Source: Chryseobacterium sp. Leaf404 (GTDB lineage: Bacteria; Bacteroidota; Bacteroidia; Flavobacteriales; Weeksellaceae). Taken from it: a stretch of 64,000 bases of DNA. The DNA lies in contig NZ_LMQM01000010.1 of NCBI RefSeq assembly GCF_001424145.1, forward strand, positions 382,833 to 446,832. Reading direction: 5' to 3'. The translations under genes were made by a program, and so were the position numbers. Shown in pieces: positions 34,353-42,479 of this stretch (its first letter is position 1; each line of letters starts with the position of its first letter). The notes under the pieces are model-generated. The model did not search any database, had not been told where the DNA came from, and saw only the letters and a program-made list of their open reading frames with translations.

Positions 34353-35180
34353 TCAGTTCGGGCAGTTTTTTTCATATTCCCTCACGATTCCTCCATAGAA
34401 ATCCAGGTAAGCCTGAAGCATGTACTGACCAATCAGTTGCTGAGTTCCGTTGTAACCTAACTTGGCACTTTTGCCGTCTTCATAGGCTTTTTTTCTCACA
34501 CCTTTAAATCTTTCGTTGATTTGTTTTTTAAAATCTTTATCGTCTAGTTTGCTCTGAAAGTTATCCATATATTTCTGAAATTCCGGGCAGCTTCTTCCCG
34601 CATATTTGAAGGCTTCAACCATTTTATCGTACAGAGAACCGGCAAAAAGACCCATTTTATCATAATCTACAGGCATTACAGCAAAACTGTCTTTTGCGTT
34701 TCTGATGTAAATTTTAGAATAGACATAATTACACGCCGCACCCGTGCAGACCGTTAGATTAGAACCGAAAATCTGCAATTTTCCGTCATACAGCAAAGGC
34801 TGAAAGGATCTTTTCTTTTTGTCTGAAATCTGACCGTTTTTATCGATATATTTCATGTCCAGCCTTTCAATGGCATTCACTACATCGTCGTGATCATCAA
34901 AGATTTTAACCAGTTTTATTTCATCAGCACCAAATTTTTCGTCAGCAGATGTCTTGGTTTTTTTATAAACAAAATTGTAGATATCATCTTTATCAAAGAA
35001 ACCCGGATAAGTACCGTTGGGATAGGTATAGCCTACAAAGAATGCATCTACTTTAGAACCGTCTGCCATTGTAAATTCAGCTTTAGGAAGGTCTTTAGAC
35101 TGCTGTTTGCCATAATATTGCTGAGAGAAAACAGATGCACTGAAAATGCACATTCCAAGAATGAGTAATTTTTGTTTCAT
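34353..35180 (-). CDS. Secreted protein, paralogue B of a tandem pair
   Basis: A 275-aa exported protein, signal peptide 1-19. Paralogue of the preceding-numbered gene at 33444, with only moderate identity, so the duplication is old. The C-terminal half has conserved Cys residues (TGAACNYVYS, GRSCPEFQKYMDN, EYEKNCPN) and a long helix with many Lys. No catalytic motif is visible. A perfect TATGTTTG promoter box lies about 46 bases upstream, making it the first gene of the pair. The role is unknown; the pair could be a cell-surface or stress-related family. Confidence 0.82.
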   Translation of the reverse strand: MKQKLLILGMCIFSASVFSQQYYGKQQSKDLPKAEFTMADGSKVDAFFVGYTYPNGTYPGFFDKDDIYNFVYKKTKTSADEKFGADEIKLVKIFDDHDDVVNAIERLDMKYIDKNGQISDKKKRSFQPLLYDGKLQIFGSNLTVCTGAACNYVYSKIYIRNAKDSFAVMPVDYDKMGLFAGSLYDKMVEAFKYAGRSCPEFQKYMDNFQSKLDDKDFKKQINERFKGVRKKAYEDGKSAKLGYNGTQQLIGQYMLQAYLDFYGGIVREYEKNCPN

Positions 35181-35733
35181 TGATAATTATTAATTTAAAT
35201 AAAAGTTTTTAAAAAATTCCGTGCTCAAACATAAAGAAAAATTATGATTTTATCACACTATGGATAAATATTTTAAGAAAACTATGACTATAATGAAATA
35301 CTCTTCACATATTAACAAAATTTTAAATGACAGAAGATTCATACTGAAGTCATTGTGATCTGTGCATTGATACATCAAAATGCTGTGTAACAAATACGAG
35401 CAATTGAAAAATTCTTTTTTTACATCTTAATTCACTTTATTTAGATGCTGCAATGATAATCAGTTATTAAATACACATGAGCTAACATAAAAAATTGTTT
35501 ATAGAACTTTACAAATGTTTTTAAATTAAAATTAATTTTTATTGGATTCTATATTCTGCAAAGATTATGTGTTAAGTCAAATGCACGTTTCTAACCTTCG
35601 GCTGCGGATGTAGATTTAACCACAAGATTTTTCGGTACAGATGTTTTTATGAAAAATTTAACAACAAAAAAAAATCTTTAGGAATACTTCTTGTTTATTC
35701 CATAATAATTAACACCTTAAATAATTAAATATT
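35181..35733. other. 550-bp AT-rich region without a gene
   Basis: Apart from the promoter of the paralogue pair near its left end, I find no coding frame, hairpin terminator or recognisable RNA. A less AT-rich island at about 35580-35640 (CTTCGGCTGCGGATG) is the only compositional feature. It may hold an unrecognised small RNA or a control region of the LEA-like gene. Confidence 0.5.
35226..35233 (-). promoter_or_regulatory. -7 box (TATGTTTG) for the paralogue pair
   Basis: A perfect TAnnTTTG match on the minus strand, 46 bases before the ATG at 35180. Confidence 0.55.
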
Positions 35734-36033
35734 ATGGAAAATCAAGATTACAACAAAGCAGAAAAAGCAGTAGACAACACTAAAGATTCTTTACAGAATG
35801 CTGCAAACGACGCAAAGTGGAAAGTGGAAGATTTGGCAGACCGTGCTAAAGATTACATCAACGAAAAAAGAAATAATGATGAGGAAGCTACCAACGAAGG
35901 CTGGCTTGAGAGAGCAAAAGATAAAGCCGGAGATACATGGGAAGACATCAAGCAGGGAGCCAACGATGCGTGGGAAAAAACCAAAGATGCTGCAGAAGAT
36001 GTAAAAGCAGAATGGAACAAAAAAACGAATTAA
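35734..36033 (+). CDS. LEA-like/apolipoprotein-like amphipathic helical protein
   Basis: A 99-aa highly hydrophilic protein made almost wholly of Ala, Lys, Asp, Glu and Asn. It repeats an 11-residue-like pattern (KAEKAVDNTKDSLQNAAND, KDKAGDTWEDIKQGANDAWE, KTKDAAEDVKAEW) as in group 3 LEA and YtxH/CsbD-type stress proteins. It has no signal peptide or Cys. Such proteins usually protect against desiccation or osmotic stress. The name is by composition only. It stands alone after a 550-bp gap and is followed by a terminator. Confidence 0.8.
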   Translation: MENQDYNKAEKAVDNTKDSLQNAANDAKWKVEDLADRAKDYINEKRNNDEEATNEGWLERAKDKAGDTWEDIKQGANDAWEKTKDAAEDVKAEWNKKTN

Positions 36034-36059
36034 AATTAAGTCTTATATATAATTCAAAG

Positions 36060-36098
36060 AAAAACGGGGTCTTTTTATAAAAGGCGCCGTTTTTTATT
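36060..36098 (+). terminator. Terminator of the LEA-like gene
   Basis: AAAACGGGGTC and the arm GGCGCCGTTTT pair imperfectly around an AT loop, followed by six T. Confidence 0.7.
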
Positions 36099-36120
36099 AT
36101 GCTTAAACGCAAATATTCGT

Positions 36121-36128
36121 TACATTTG
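36121..36128 (+). promoter_or_regulatory. -7 box (TACATTTG) for fabI
   Basis: A perfect TAnnTTTG match 25 bases before the fabI ATG. Confidence 0.6.
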
Positions 36129-36152
36129 TAGCTTAATAAACATTAAAATACT

Positions 36153-36962
36153 ATGTCATACGGTTTACTTAAAGGCAAGAAGGGAATTATTTTTGGAGCC
36201 CTTAATGAACATTCAATCGCTTGGAAAGTTGCAGAAAGATGCCATGAAGAAGGAGCAGAATTTATCTTATCAAACGCTCCAATTGCCCTGAGAATGGGAG
36301 AATTGAATGCTTTGGCTGAAAAAACAGGTTCTGAAGTGATTGGTGCAGATGCAACTTCTATTGAAGATCTTGAAAAACTTTTTGATGCCGCTGTGGCAAA
36401 ATTTGGTAAAATCGATTTTATCCTGCATTCAATCGGGATGTCTATCAACGTGAGAAAAGGGAAACATTATACAGATATGAACTATGACTTTTTGGAAAAA
36501 GGTTGGGATATCTCAGCAGTTTCTTTCCACAAAGTGATGAAAGTGGCTTACCAGAAAGACTGTATGAACGAATGGGGAAGTATTTTGGCATTGACATATA
36601 TCGCTGCACAGAGAACGTTCCCGGATTATAATGATATGTCTGACAACAAAGCATATCTTGAAAGTATCGCAAGAACTTTTGGAAACTACTGGGGACAGAG
36701 AAAAGTACGTGTAAACACGGTTTCTCAATCTCCTACTCCAACGACTGCAGGAAGCGGTGTGAAAGGTTTTGGCGGATTCATGGGTTACGCTGAAGATATG
36801 TCTCCACTGGGAAACGCTACAGCATTAGAGTGTGCAGATTACTGTGTAACATTATTCTCAGATTTAACGAAAAAAGTGACCATGCAGAATCTTTTCCACG
36901 ACGGAGGTTTCAGCAGCTCAGGTGTTACTCAGAAAGTAATCAGCAAGTATGATGTTGAATAA
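36153..36962 (+). CDS. fabI: Enoyl-[acyl-carrier-protein] reductase (NADH), FabI
   Basis: A 269-aa short-chain dehydrogenase that carries out the last reduction in each cycle of fatty acid synthesis. The NADH-binding start is GIIFGALNEHSIAWKVAE, FabI-type rather than the classical GxxxGxG. Catalytic residues are Tyr149, Tyr159 and Lys166 (DYNDMSDNKAYLE), with the FabI spacing Y-x6-K. The substrate loop SQSPTPTTAGSGVKGF is the Bacteroidetes variant of the flexible loop bound by triclosan. It is a single gene with its own promoter and terminator. Confidence 0.97.
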   Translation: MSYGLLKGKKGIIFGALNEHSIAWKVAERCHEEGAEFILSNAPIALRMGELNALAEKTGSEVIGADATSIEDLEKLFDAAVAKFGKIDFILHSIGMSINVRKGKHYTDMNYDFLEKGWDISAVSFHKVMKVAYQKDCMNEWGSILALTYIAAQRTFPDYNDMSDNKAYLESIARTFGNYWGQRKVRVNTVSQSPTPTTAGSGVKGFGGFMGYAEDMSPLGNATALECADYCVTLFSDLTKKVTMQNLFHDGGFSSSGVTQKVISKYDVE

Positions 36963-37000
36963 TCATGGGTAATGAGTAATTGGTAATAAGTAATTTTTCA

Positions 37001-37042
37001 ATTATATATAGAATCCGGAACTTTTTGTTTCGGATTTTTTTT
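37001..37042 (+). terminator. fabI terminator, copy 1 of a duplicated sequence
   Basis: AATCCGGAAC and GTTTCGGATT pair, followed by eight T. The 42 bases recur almost unchanged at 37574-37614. Confidence 0.85.
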
Positions 37043-37070
37043 ATTGTTTATCTTTAGATAAAATTAAGTA

Positions 37071-37511
37071 ATGCTAATTAAGAATTTAACATCGATAGTT
37101 ATATCATTATTACTTGTTGGTTGTGAAAAAAAAAATACTACAAAATTAAAAGAAAAAGAAAAACAGCATAATGATGGAGTCCCTCCCAAGAATAAAAAAG
37201 TAAGTACCAACAACAGTTGTAATATAAAAAATGCACTTAAAATTATTTATGAATTACCGGAAGTTCAAAAAGAGTCAACATTTGTGGATTCCATTTCTTC
37301 AGGAAAAAAACGTTTATCTTTTATGACGGATAGTTTAGAGATTGATAATAAATCTTATTACATGGTAAAAACTGGATTCAATGGTGAATTACATTGGGAA
37401 ACTTACACAACTTTTTTTATTGATAAAGATAATTGCAAGGAAATCTTGGTTGACGAAGTTATATCAGGTGATGCCATTCCTTTGGACCAATGGAGTAAAA
37501 TTAAAAATTAA
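37071..37511 (+). CDS. Small lipoprotein of unknown function
   Basis: A 146-aa protein with a good lipobox (LLLVGC, Cys18), then a Lys-rich, Thr/Asn-rich linker (about 20-55) and a small domain (KNALKIIYELPEVQKE, SYYMVKTGFNGELHWETYTTFFID). I know no family. It is very AT-rich and lies between two near-identical terminator copies, so it looks like a recent insertion after fabI. Given the neighbouring toxin island, it could be a second, orphan immunity-type lipoprotein, but no sequence link supports that. Confidence 0.72.
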   Translation: MLIKNLTSIVISLLLVGCEKKNTTKLKEKEKQHNDGVPPKNKKVSTNNSCNIKNALKIIYELPEVQKESTFVDSISSGKKRLSFMTDSLEIDNKSYYMVKTGFNGELHWETYTTFFIDKDNCKEILVDEVISGDAIPLDQWSKIKN

Positions 37512-37573
37512 GTCACTCTAATTTTCAGAAAAAAGAATAGCGGCACCAAAAACGTTTCTAATACTTAATACAC

Positions 37574-37614
37574 ATTATATATTAATCCGGAACTTGTTGT
37601 TTCGGATTTTTTTT
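37574..37614 (+). terminator. Terminator, copy 2 of the fabI terminator
   Basis: The same hairpin (AATCCGGAACTT and GTTTCGGATT) and T run as at 37001-37042, about four differences in 42 bases. It is placed 63 bases after the lipoprotein stop. Confidence 0.8.
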
Positions 37615-37852
37615 GGACTCAAAGTGCTATTTGATCTTTCATAATTATCTGCGAAATTCACTACAGAAGCCAATATTATTAGTAACCGACCATTCATAGC
37701 AACTGTAAGGTTTGTATTCTTGAAGTTATAAGCAAACAATCAAATCGTTGGCGATTCAGGGAATTTATTAGGAAAATTGATTTATTAAAAATGCGGATTA
37801 TGAAGATCTCCTTTAAGACCTTGTTCCATTAAATAAATAGCACTTAAAATTT
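37575..37852 (-). pseudogene. Possible degraded coding fragments or dispersed repeat
   Basis: The 340-bp gap between two lipoprotein genes has no full gene, but several short minus-strand frames look protein-like. One of 40 codons (37575-37697, MNGRLLIILASVVNFADNYE at its start) runs into the terminator copy. A second ends FPNKFPESPTI before a stop. A third ends GLKGDLHNPHF before a stop, directly after the immunity-lipoprotein gene. They may be remnants of a decayed gene or one known-type dispersed repeat. Confidence 0.35.
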
Positions 37853-38659
37853 TTATTCCAAAATAGTGTAATAATAATCTATCGCATACAGTTCATCATC
37901 AAAATATGCATAATCGATGCGAATATAACCATCAAAAGCAGGTCTTATTCTTGGATCAAATTTGGTTAATGGTTCATCATTTTCGGTAGCATAATACCAA
38001 GTAGAAATCGTTCCGCGTGAATTGAAGAAATCTGCATTTTTTACGGTAGGTTTTAGCTTTGCAACCAATTCTTCTCTCTTTGTATTTTTATCGATGTAAA
38101 AACCATTTATTTTCACAAAACCTTCTACTGCAGGAATTTGCATTAATAATGAATCTCTATTGCTTGCAACATAATTGGGTTTATGCTTTTTAAAAATTAT
38201 TCTGTATTTTCGAACTATTTCTAAAACTTTACCATCTTTATTGAGAACAGAGATCATTTTAATTCCTTCGGGACTATTGTAAATATCCAAGTTCTTTTCA
38301 TTAAGACTATAAGTTTTACCATCTTTATTACTAATCATCAAAGAATGACCATTTTTATCTTTAACTACGCGATCACCATACGTAAGAATTAAAGGTTTAT
38401 CACTATAAATAAAATCATTTAGATCCTCTGTTTTGGGCATACCCAATATTTTGTAAACGCTTTCAACAGTATCTGATTTTAAATTTATGTTATTATAAAA
38501 AAGTTTATACCCTTGAATTTCAAAACGGTTGTTTTGTTTTTTGAATTCTTTTTCAGCATTTACCTTAACTTCTGGTTTTGAAACTGTTTTCTCATTTTTC
38601 TCTTGTCCTTGACAGGAAATACAGAAAAAAAATATTAGTAATATTTTTAAATCTTTCAT
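37853..38659 (-). CDS. Putative immunity lipoprotein of the Het-C effector
   Basis: A 268-aa predicted lipoprotein: hydrophobic N-terminus ending CISCQGQ, Cys16 as the lipidation site, a Lys/Glu-rich linker (about 20-45), then an alpha/beta domain with no family I know. It has many Tyr near the end (IDYAYFDDELYAIDYYYTILE). It starts 51 bases after the effector gene stop on the same strand. A lipid-anchored periplasmic protein directly after a PAAR-linked toxin is the standard layout of an immunity gene against a membrane- or wall-acting T6SS effector. The assignment is from position and localisation only. Confidence 0.7.
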   Translation of the reverse strand: MKDLKILLIFFFCISCQGQEKNEKTVSKPEVKVNAEKEFKKQNNRFEIQGYKLFYNNINLKSDTVESVYKILGMPKTEDLNDFIYSDKPLILTYGDRVVKDKNGHSLMISNKDGKTYSLNEKNLDIYNSPEGIKMISVLNKDGKVLEIVRKYRIIFKKHKPNYVASNRDSLLMQIPAVEGFVKINGFYIDKNTKREELVAKLKPTVKNADFFNSRGTISTWYYATENDEPLTKFDPRIRPAFDGYIRIDYAYFDDELYAIDYYYTILE

Positions 38660-38710
38660 TTTTTTTATTTTAATTTTTACCGAGAAACATCGGAATTTTA
38701 ATTCTAAAAA

Positions 38711-41700
38711 CTAAGCATTTCTTGCTTGTGACAAGTGTTCTTTTGCACTTTGTGCTAAGTAAGTGGTTTCTGTATCAATTTCCTGTTGCAAAACATTTCG
38801 GTAGTTCGCCATCAAATTGCCGAATTTTTTATATTGTTCATCTTTGGTATCATTTAAACAATACTGATAGAGCTTGCCTGCAAAATTGCTGTCATTATTT
38901 AAAAAATCCTCTTTCGCTTTGATGACTAGTTCATTATAAGATAAAACCTGATTTTCCAGTAAACCTACTTCTTGCTTTTCCAATTCGGTGGGATATTCTT
39001 TCTTAAGTTCTGCCAATATTTCTGAGGTTTTATTGTCCGTATTGTTTGCCCAAATATTGAAATTATATTTTTCTTCTGGTGAGAGTGAACTGAACCCATC
39101 TTTCATCAATTTATCTCTCCATTTTTTTCCCTCTTCCATCAAATCATTCAAATACTTTCTGTAATCTTTCATTTGTTGGTCTATTCTTTCGCCAATTTCA
39201 TCCACTTCTTTCTTTAACTGCCTTTTGGTCATTTGAAAATAGCGTTCTATTTCCTCCAAAAAATCTGCGACGGTCTGTTGCAGTTCTTCAAATTTGTTTC
39301 TAAGATCACTTATCGTTACCAGTACAGAATTGTACAATGCCCGTATATCTTTAACTTGTGCTTTTACCCAAATACCTGTTTCTGTAGCAATTTGGAAAGC
39401 GGCATCTTTTGCGTGGCGTTCTTCAATTCTATGTGGGTTTTCCTGTATCCAATTTATAGCCACTGCATCTGCCCAATCACAATAAGCAGGATGTTGCATA
39501 TATTTTAAGGCTTCATTGTATAAATCTTGACCAGATATTTCATTCCTCTGTACTTCAATCATAGTTTTCAGATATTTTCCTACACCAATGACCGCCTGTG
39601 AAGCAAGTTCTGATGCTAATGAATGTAATGGGTGTTCAAATTCATCTTTTGCCAGCTGAGAATGACTGGGATCTATGCCTAATTGCCTGCCGATTTGTAA
39701 ATTTTGTTTTTGTACAATAATATTATTTACCACTTCCAGCATTTCTATTACTACCCCTTTTACAAGATTCATAATAGAAGCATATAAAGCATTTACCATA
39801 CTCTCTATAAGCCACACAACAGCGGTAAGCATCCAACCGCCGCCGCCTTTTGCTCTCTCTATTACTCCAACCACAATTCCTCTTACTTCGATCATTTTAG
39901 AATATCCTTTCATGATTTCAGAATAATCTACACCAGTTTCTTTGTCTATTTTTTCTTTTTCTTTTTGGGTCAGCATTAAATCTGTAAGCACATAGAATGC
40001 AAGCATATCTGCAAGTTTCAGCAATTTGCTGTATTTTGCATCTTCGTACATTGCAACTGTTTTTAAATTTACTTCTGTTTGTTTAAAAAGACCTTCCGCT
40101 GCATGTATTAAAGAATGCACCGTATCTTCACCAGAGAAATAACCTGAAACTACAGGAATATTTGCAACGTATGGAACATCATCTGTATTGTTCTCTGTAT
40201 TATTGTTAAACGATAATGTGGAATATTGATCTATTACGTCTACCTGTAAACCTGCATAAGAATAAACTCCCTTTTTTCTGGCTTCACTGCAATCAAGATT
40301 TAATGGATCAGCTGCTTTATTTCCATTTAAGATGATTGGCTGTGTTGAATTATGAGAGGTAAGATATAATTTTTTATTTCCATTTCGGGGTTTAAAGGTA
40401 AAATAAAAACCATCTACCCAAAACGACGGCAGTAAATTTAAATCACCTTTTTTTTTCAAATCTTGAGCAAGATGTATAATATCTGAATACATATTTTGAA
40501 TTAAAGGATCTTTTGTTTGGGATTGTGGTCTTGCTTCTTTTTTTACACCTTTATACTTTTTGTGGTCCAACTTAAATCTTCCAAGTCCTTTGTGTTTAGA
40601 CAATTCTTCTGAACTAAAATCTACCCAGGGATGTACAGATACACCATGTTTTATTAATAAAATCTCACAAAAATTGGTATGTGCAAAATAATCTTCTAAA
40701 ATATGCAATCCTGCACCGATGTCTCTAATTCCCATTCCTCGACCATGAGGATTGGTAGTACTTTTATATTTGTTGACACCGGAGATAAACCGTTGTTTCA
40801 TGCATTCCGTAGCCGTGGGAAGTTTGCCTCCTTCATACTTAGAGCCAAAACCTTTCGCATTATGAATCTTCACCTCACTTTCTGTATGATGAATATGTTT
40901 GCTCATACCGATTGCCTCATCGATTCTTGGATCTTTTTCTATATCTGCAGCAATTAACTCACTTGGTGGGCAATAAAATGCTTCATTATTCAAACCATCT
41001 GTTGTTACTGCATAAATCGGATTATCTATGTGTTCTTCAGGACGATATACTCCTAATTCTGATGCATTAAAACCTTCAAAATGTTTTATAAAACTGACAT
41101 AATCCAAAGATAATTGAAAGGCTTTCATACCAATAGATTCCGCTTTATCTTTTGCAAAATCAATCATCTTTCTACCTTTACTAGAAACTTGATCTTTTGT
41201 TTCAAACAACTTCTTTGCTTTATCAGGCAATCCTTCTGATTGGTCTCCTCTTATCTCCGTCATAGTGTGGCTTGCAGCCAAAATTTCAATTATTTTTGTC
41301 CAGGTTGTTCGACTTGGCTTTATTGCATCTGCCCAGCTATAAGAGTTTTCTTTAATATCGGGATCCAGTTTTAATAATTTTGCATCTTCGTCTTCGGGAA
41401 AATCTGTAATAGTAGGAACAATAACCTGACTCATATCACGCATATAGTTTCCTAAGTACATCCAGTTGAGCCAATATTTATCTAAATTTAATTCTGTAAA
41501 CATTCTTGATTCAAAATCAAAGTGACCGTAGTGCTTCATATTCATATCGCCCTTTCCTGCCACAAAAAATTCTCCAAACTCATCCTGAAAATCTTTATCA
41601 GCCCTATTAATAGTTTCGTAAAGCTCTTGTTTTATTGATTTAAGATCTATGATTAAATTTGTTTTTTCTTTACCATCTATTTTTGCGATAGCATAGTCTA

Positions 41701-42478
41701 TTTCTTCATCTTCTAATTTATAATTGGTAAAATAGTAAGAAAATATAGCTCCTTCATCTCTTTGGGTATCTTTCCCTGCAGTGGAAAATTTATTACGGAG
41801 AACGTCATCTAAAAAGTGACCATATTCCTCAAGTAAAGCTTTTAATAATTCTGCTCTAGCTTCCAATTTCTCTTTGTCATTACCTTCAACAGTTTTTATA
41901 ACAGTATCCTCCCTGACCTCAATGCATTTTTCTTTTTTGATATATTTAGCTTTATTCCCTCCTGCTAAACCTTTACTCATGACTTTAATTGGAGGCATCA
42001 AACTATCTTTATCATCCATTATGGCGTTATAAAGATTTTCGTAAGCAATTATGGGAATTTCACCATGAAAAAAACTGGAGATTAAAAGGTAAAAAGTACT
42101 TTTGGCAGTTTCTTTCGCAAGCAAATATACTTGCATCATCGGATAATTACTAAACAATTCTACAGATTTAGAAACTTCTTTTGGCTCTTCTTCTGTACCA
42201 TTACTTCCATCTGCAGCCCCAATGGTAGCGGTAGTTTGATTGGCAGTAAGTATGCTTGCTCCTGCGGAGGTTTTTGCTCCAACAAAAGTGAGCGGTTTAT
42301 TGTTGATTAAAACTCCTGGAACGAATTCTAATGGCTGATCTGTAGGAGAACCTTTGTATAATAACTGGCTTCCCTGTGTAGCTATGGGTAAGCCATTTAA
42401 TGTAGCTTCATTGGAAGGAACAACAATAATATTACCTTCTGTTGTTGGATCGGTTTGTAATGCAACTATTTTTGACAT
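38711..42478 (-). CDS. PAAR-like/Het-C T6SS effector
   Basis: A 1255-aa protein. Residues about 5-90 match a PAAR-like DUF4280 spike tip (EGNIIVVPSNEATLNGLPIATQ first, GASILTANQTTATIG last). Residues 216-250 carry EEYGHFLDDVL and RDEGAIFSYYF, a metalloenzyme-like pattern. Residues about 470-720 resemble the Het-C domain, with HIHHTESEVKIHN (528-540) and GLHILEDYFAHTNFCE (590-605), similar to zinc phospholipase C-type hydrolases. Residues about 780-800 add DTVHSLIHAAEGLF. A hydrophobic stretch follows (about 880-920), then a coiled coil (1055-1130). It starts one base after the vgrG stop. I infer a VgrG-delivered lipid-targeting toxin. Confidence 0.8.
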   Translation of the reverse strand: MSKIVALQTDPTTEGNIIVVPSNEATLNGLPIATQGSQLLYKGSPTDQPLEFVPGVLINNKPLTFVGAKTSAGASILTANQTTATIGAADGSNGTEEEPKEVSKSVELFSNYPMMQVYLLAKETAKSTFYLLISSFFHGEIPIIAYENLYNAIMDDKDSLMPPIKVMSKGLAGGNKAKYIKKEKCIEVREDTVIKTVEGNDKEKLEARAELLKALLEEYGHFLDDVLRNKFSTAGKDTQRDEGAIFSYYFTNYKLEDEEIDYAIAKIDGKEKTNLIIDLKSIKQELYETINRADKDFQDEFGEFFVAGKGDMNMKHYGHFDFESRMFTELNLDKYWLNWMYLGNYMRDMSQVIVPTITDFPEDEDAKLLKLDPDIKENSYSWADAIKPSRTTWTKIIEILAASHTMTEIRGDQSEGLPDKAKKLFETKDQVSSKGRKMIDFAKDKAESIGMKAFQLSLDYVSFIKHFEGFNASELGVYRPEEHIDNPIYAVTTDGLNNEAFYCPPSELIAADIEKDPRIDEAIGMSKHIHHTESEVKIHNAKGFGSKYEGGKLPTATECMKQRFISGVNKYKSTTNPHGRGMGIRDIGAGLHILEDYFAHTNFCEILLIKHGVSVHPWVDFSSEELSKHKGLGRFKLDHKKYKGVKKEARPQSQTKDPLIQNMYSDIIHLAQDLKKKGDLNLLPSFWVDGFYFTFKPRNGNKKLYLTSHNSTQPIILNGNKAADPLNLDCSEARKKGVYSYAGLQVDVIDQYSTLSFNNNTENNTDDVPYVANIPVVSGYFSGEDTVHSLIHAAEGLFKQTEVNLKTVAMYEDAKYSKLLKLADMLAFYVLTDLMLTQKEKEKIDKETGVDYSEIMKGYSKMIEVRGIVVGVIERAKGGGGWMLTAVVWLIESMVNALYASIMNLVKGVVIEMLEVVNNIIVQKQNLQIGRQLGIDPSHSQLAKDEFEHPLHSLASELASQAVIGVGKYLKTMIEVQRNEISGQDLYNEALKYMQHPAYCDWADAVAINWIQENPHRIEERHAKDAAFQIATETGIWVKAQVKDIRALYNSVLVTISDLRNKFEELQQTVADFLEEIERYFQMTKRQLKKEVDEIGERIDQQMKDYRKYLNDLMEEGKKWRDKLMKDGFSSLSPEEKYNFNIWANNTDNKTSEILAELKKEYPTELEKQEVGLLENQVLSYNELVIKAKEDFLNNDSNFAGKLYQYCLNDTKDEQYKKFGNLMANYRNVLQQEIDTETTYLAQSAKEHLSQARNA

Positions 42479-42479
42479 T

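Noticed and set aside
36143-36448. 101-aa minus-strand frame
   Set aside because: It is antisense to fabI, where a clear enzyme is encoded.
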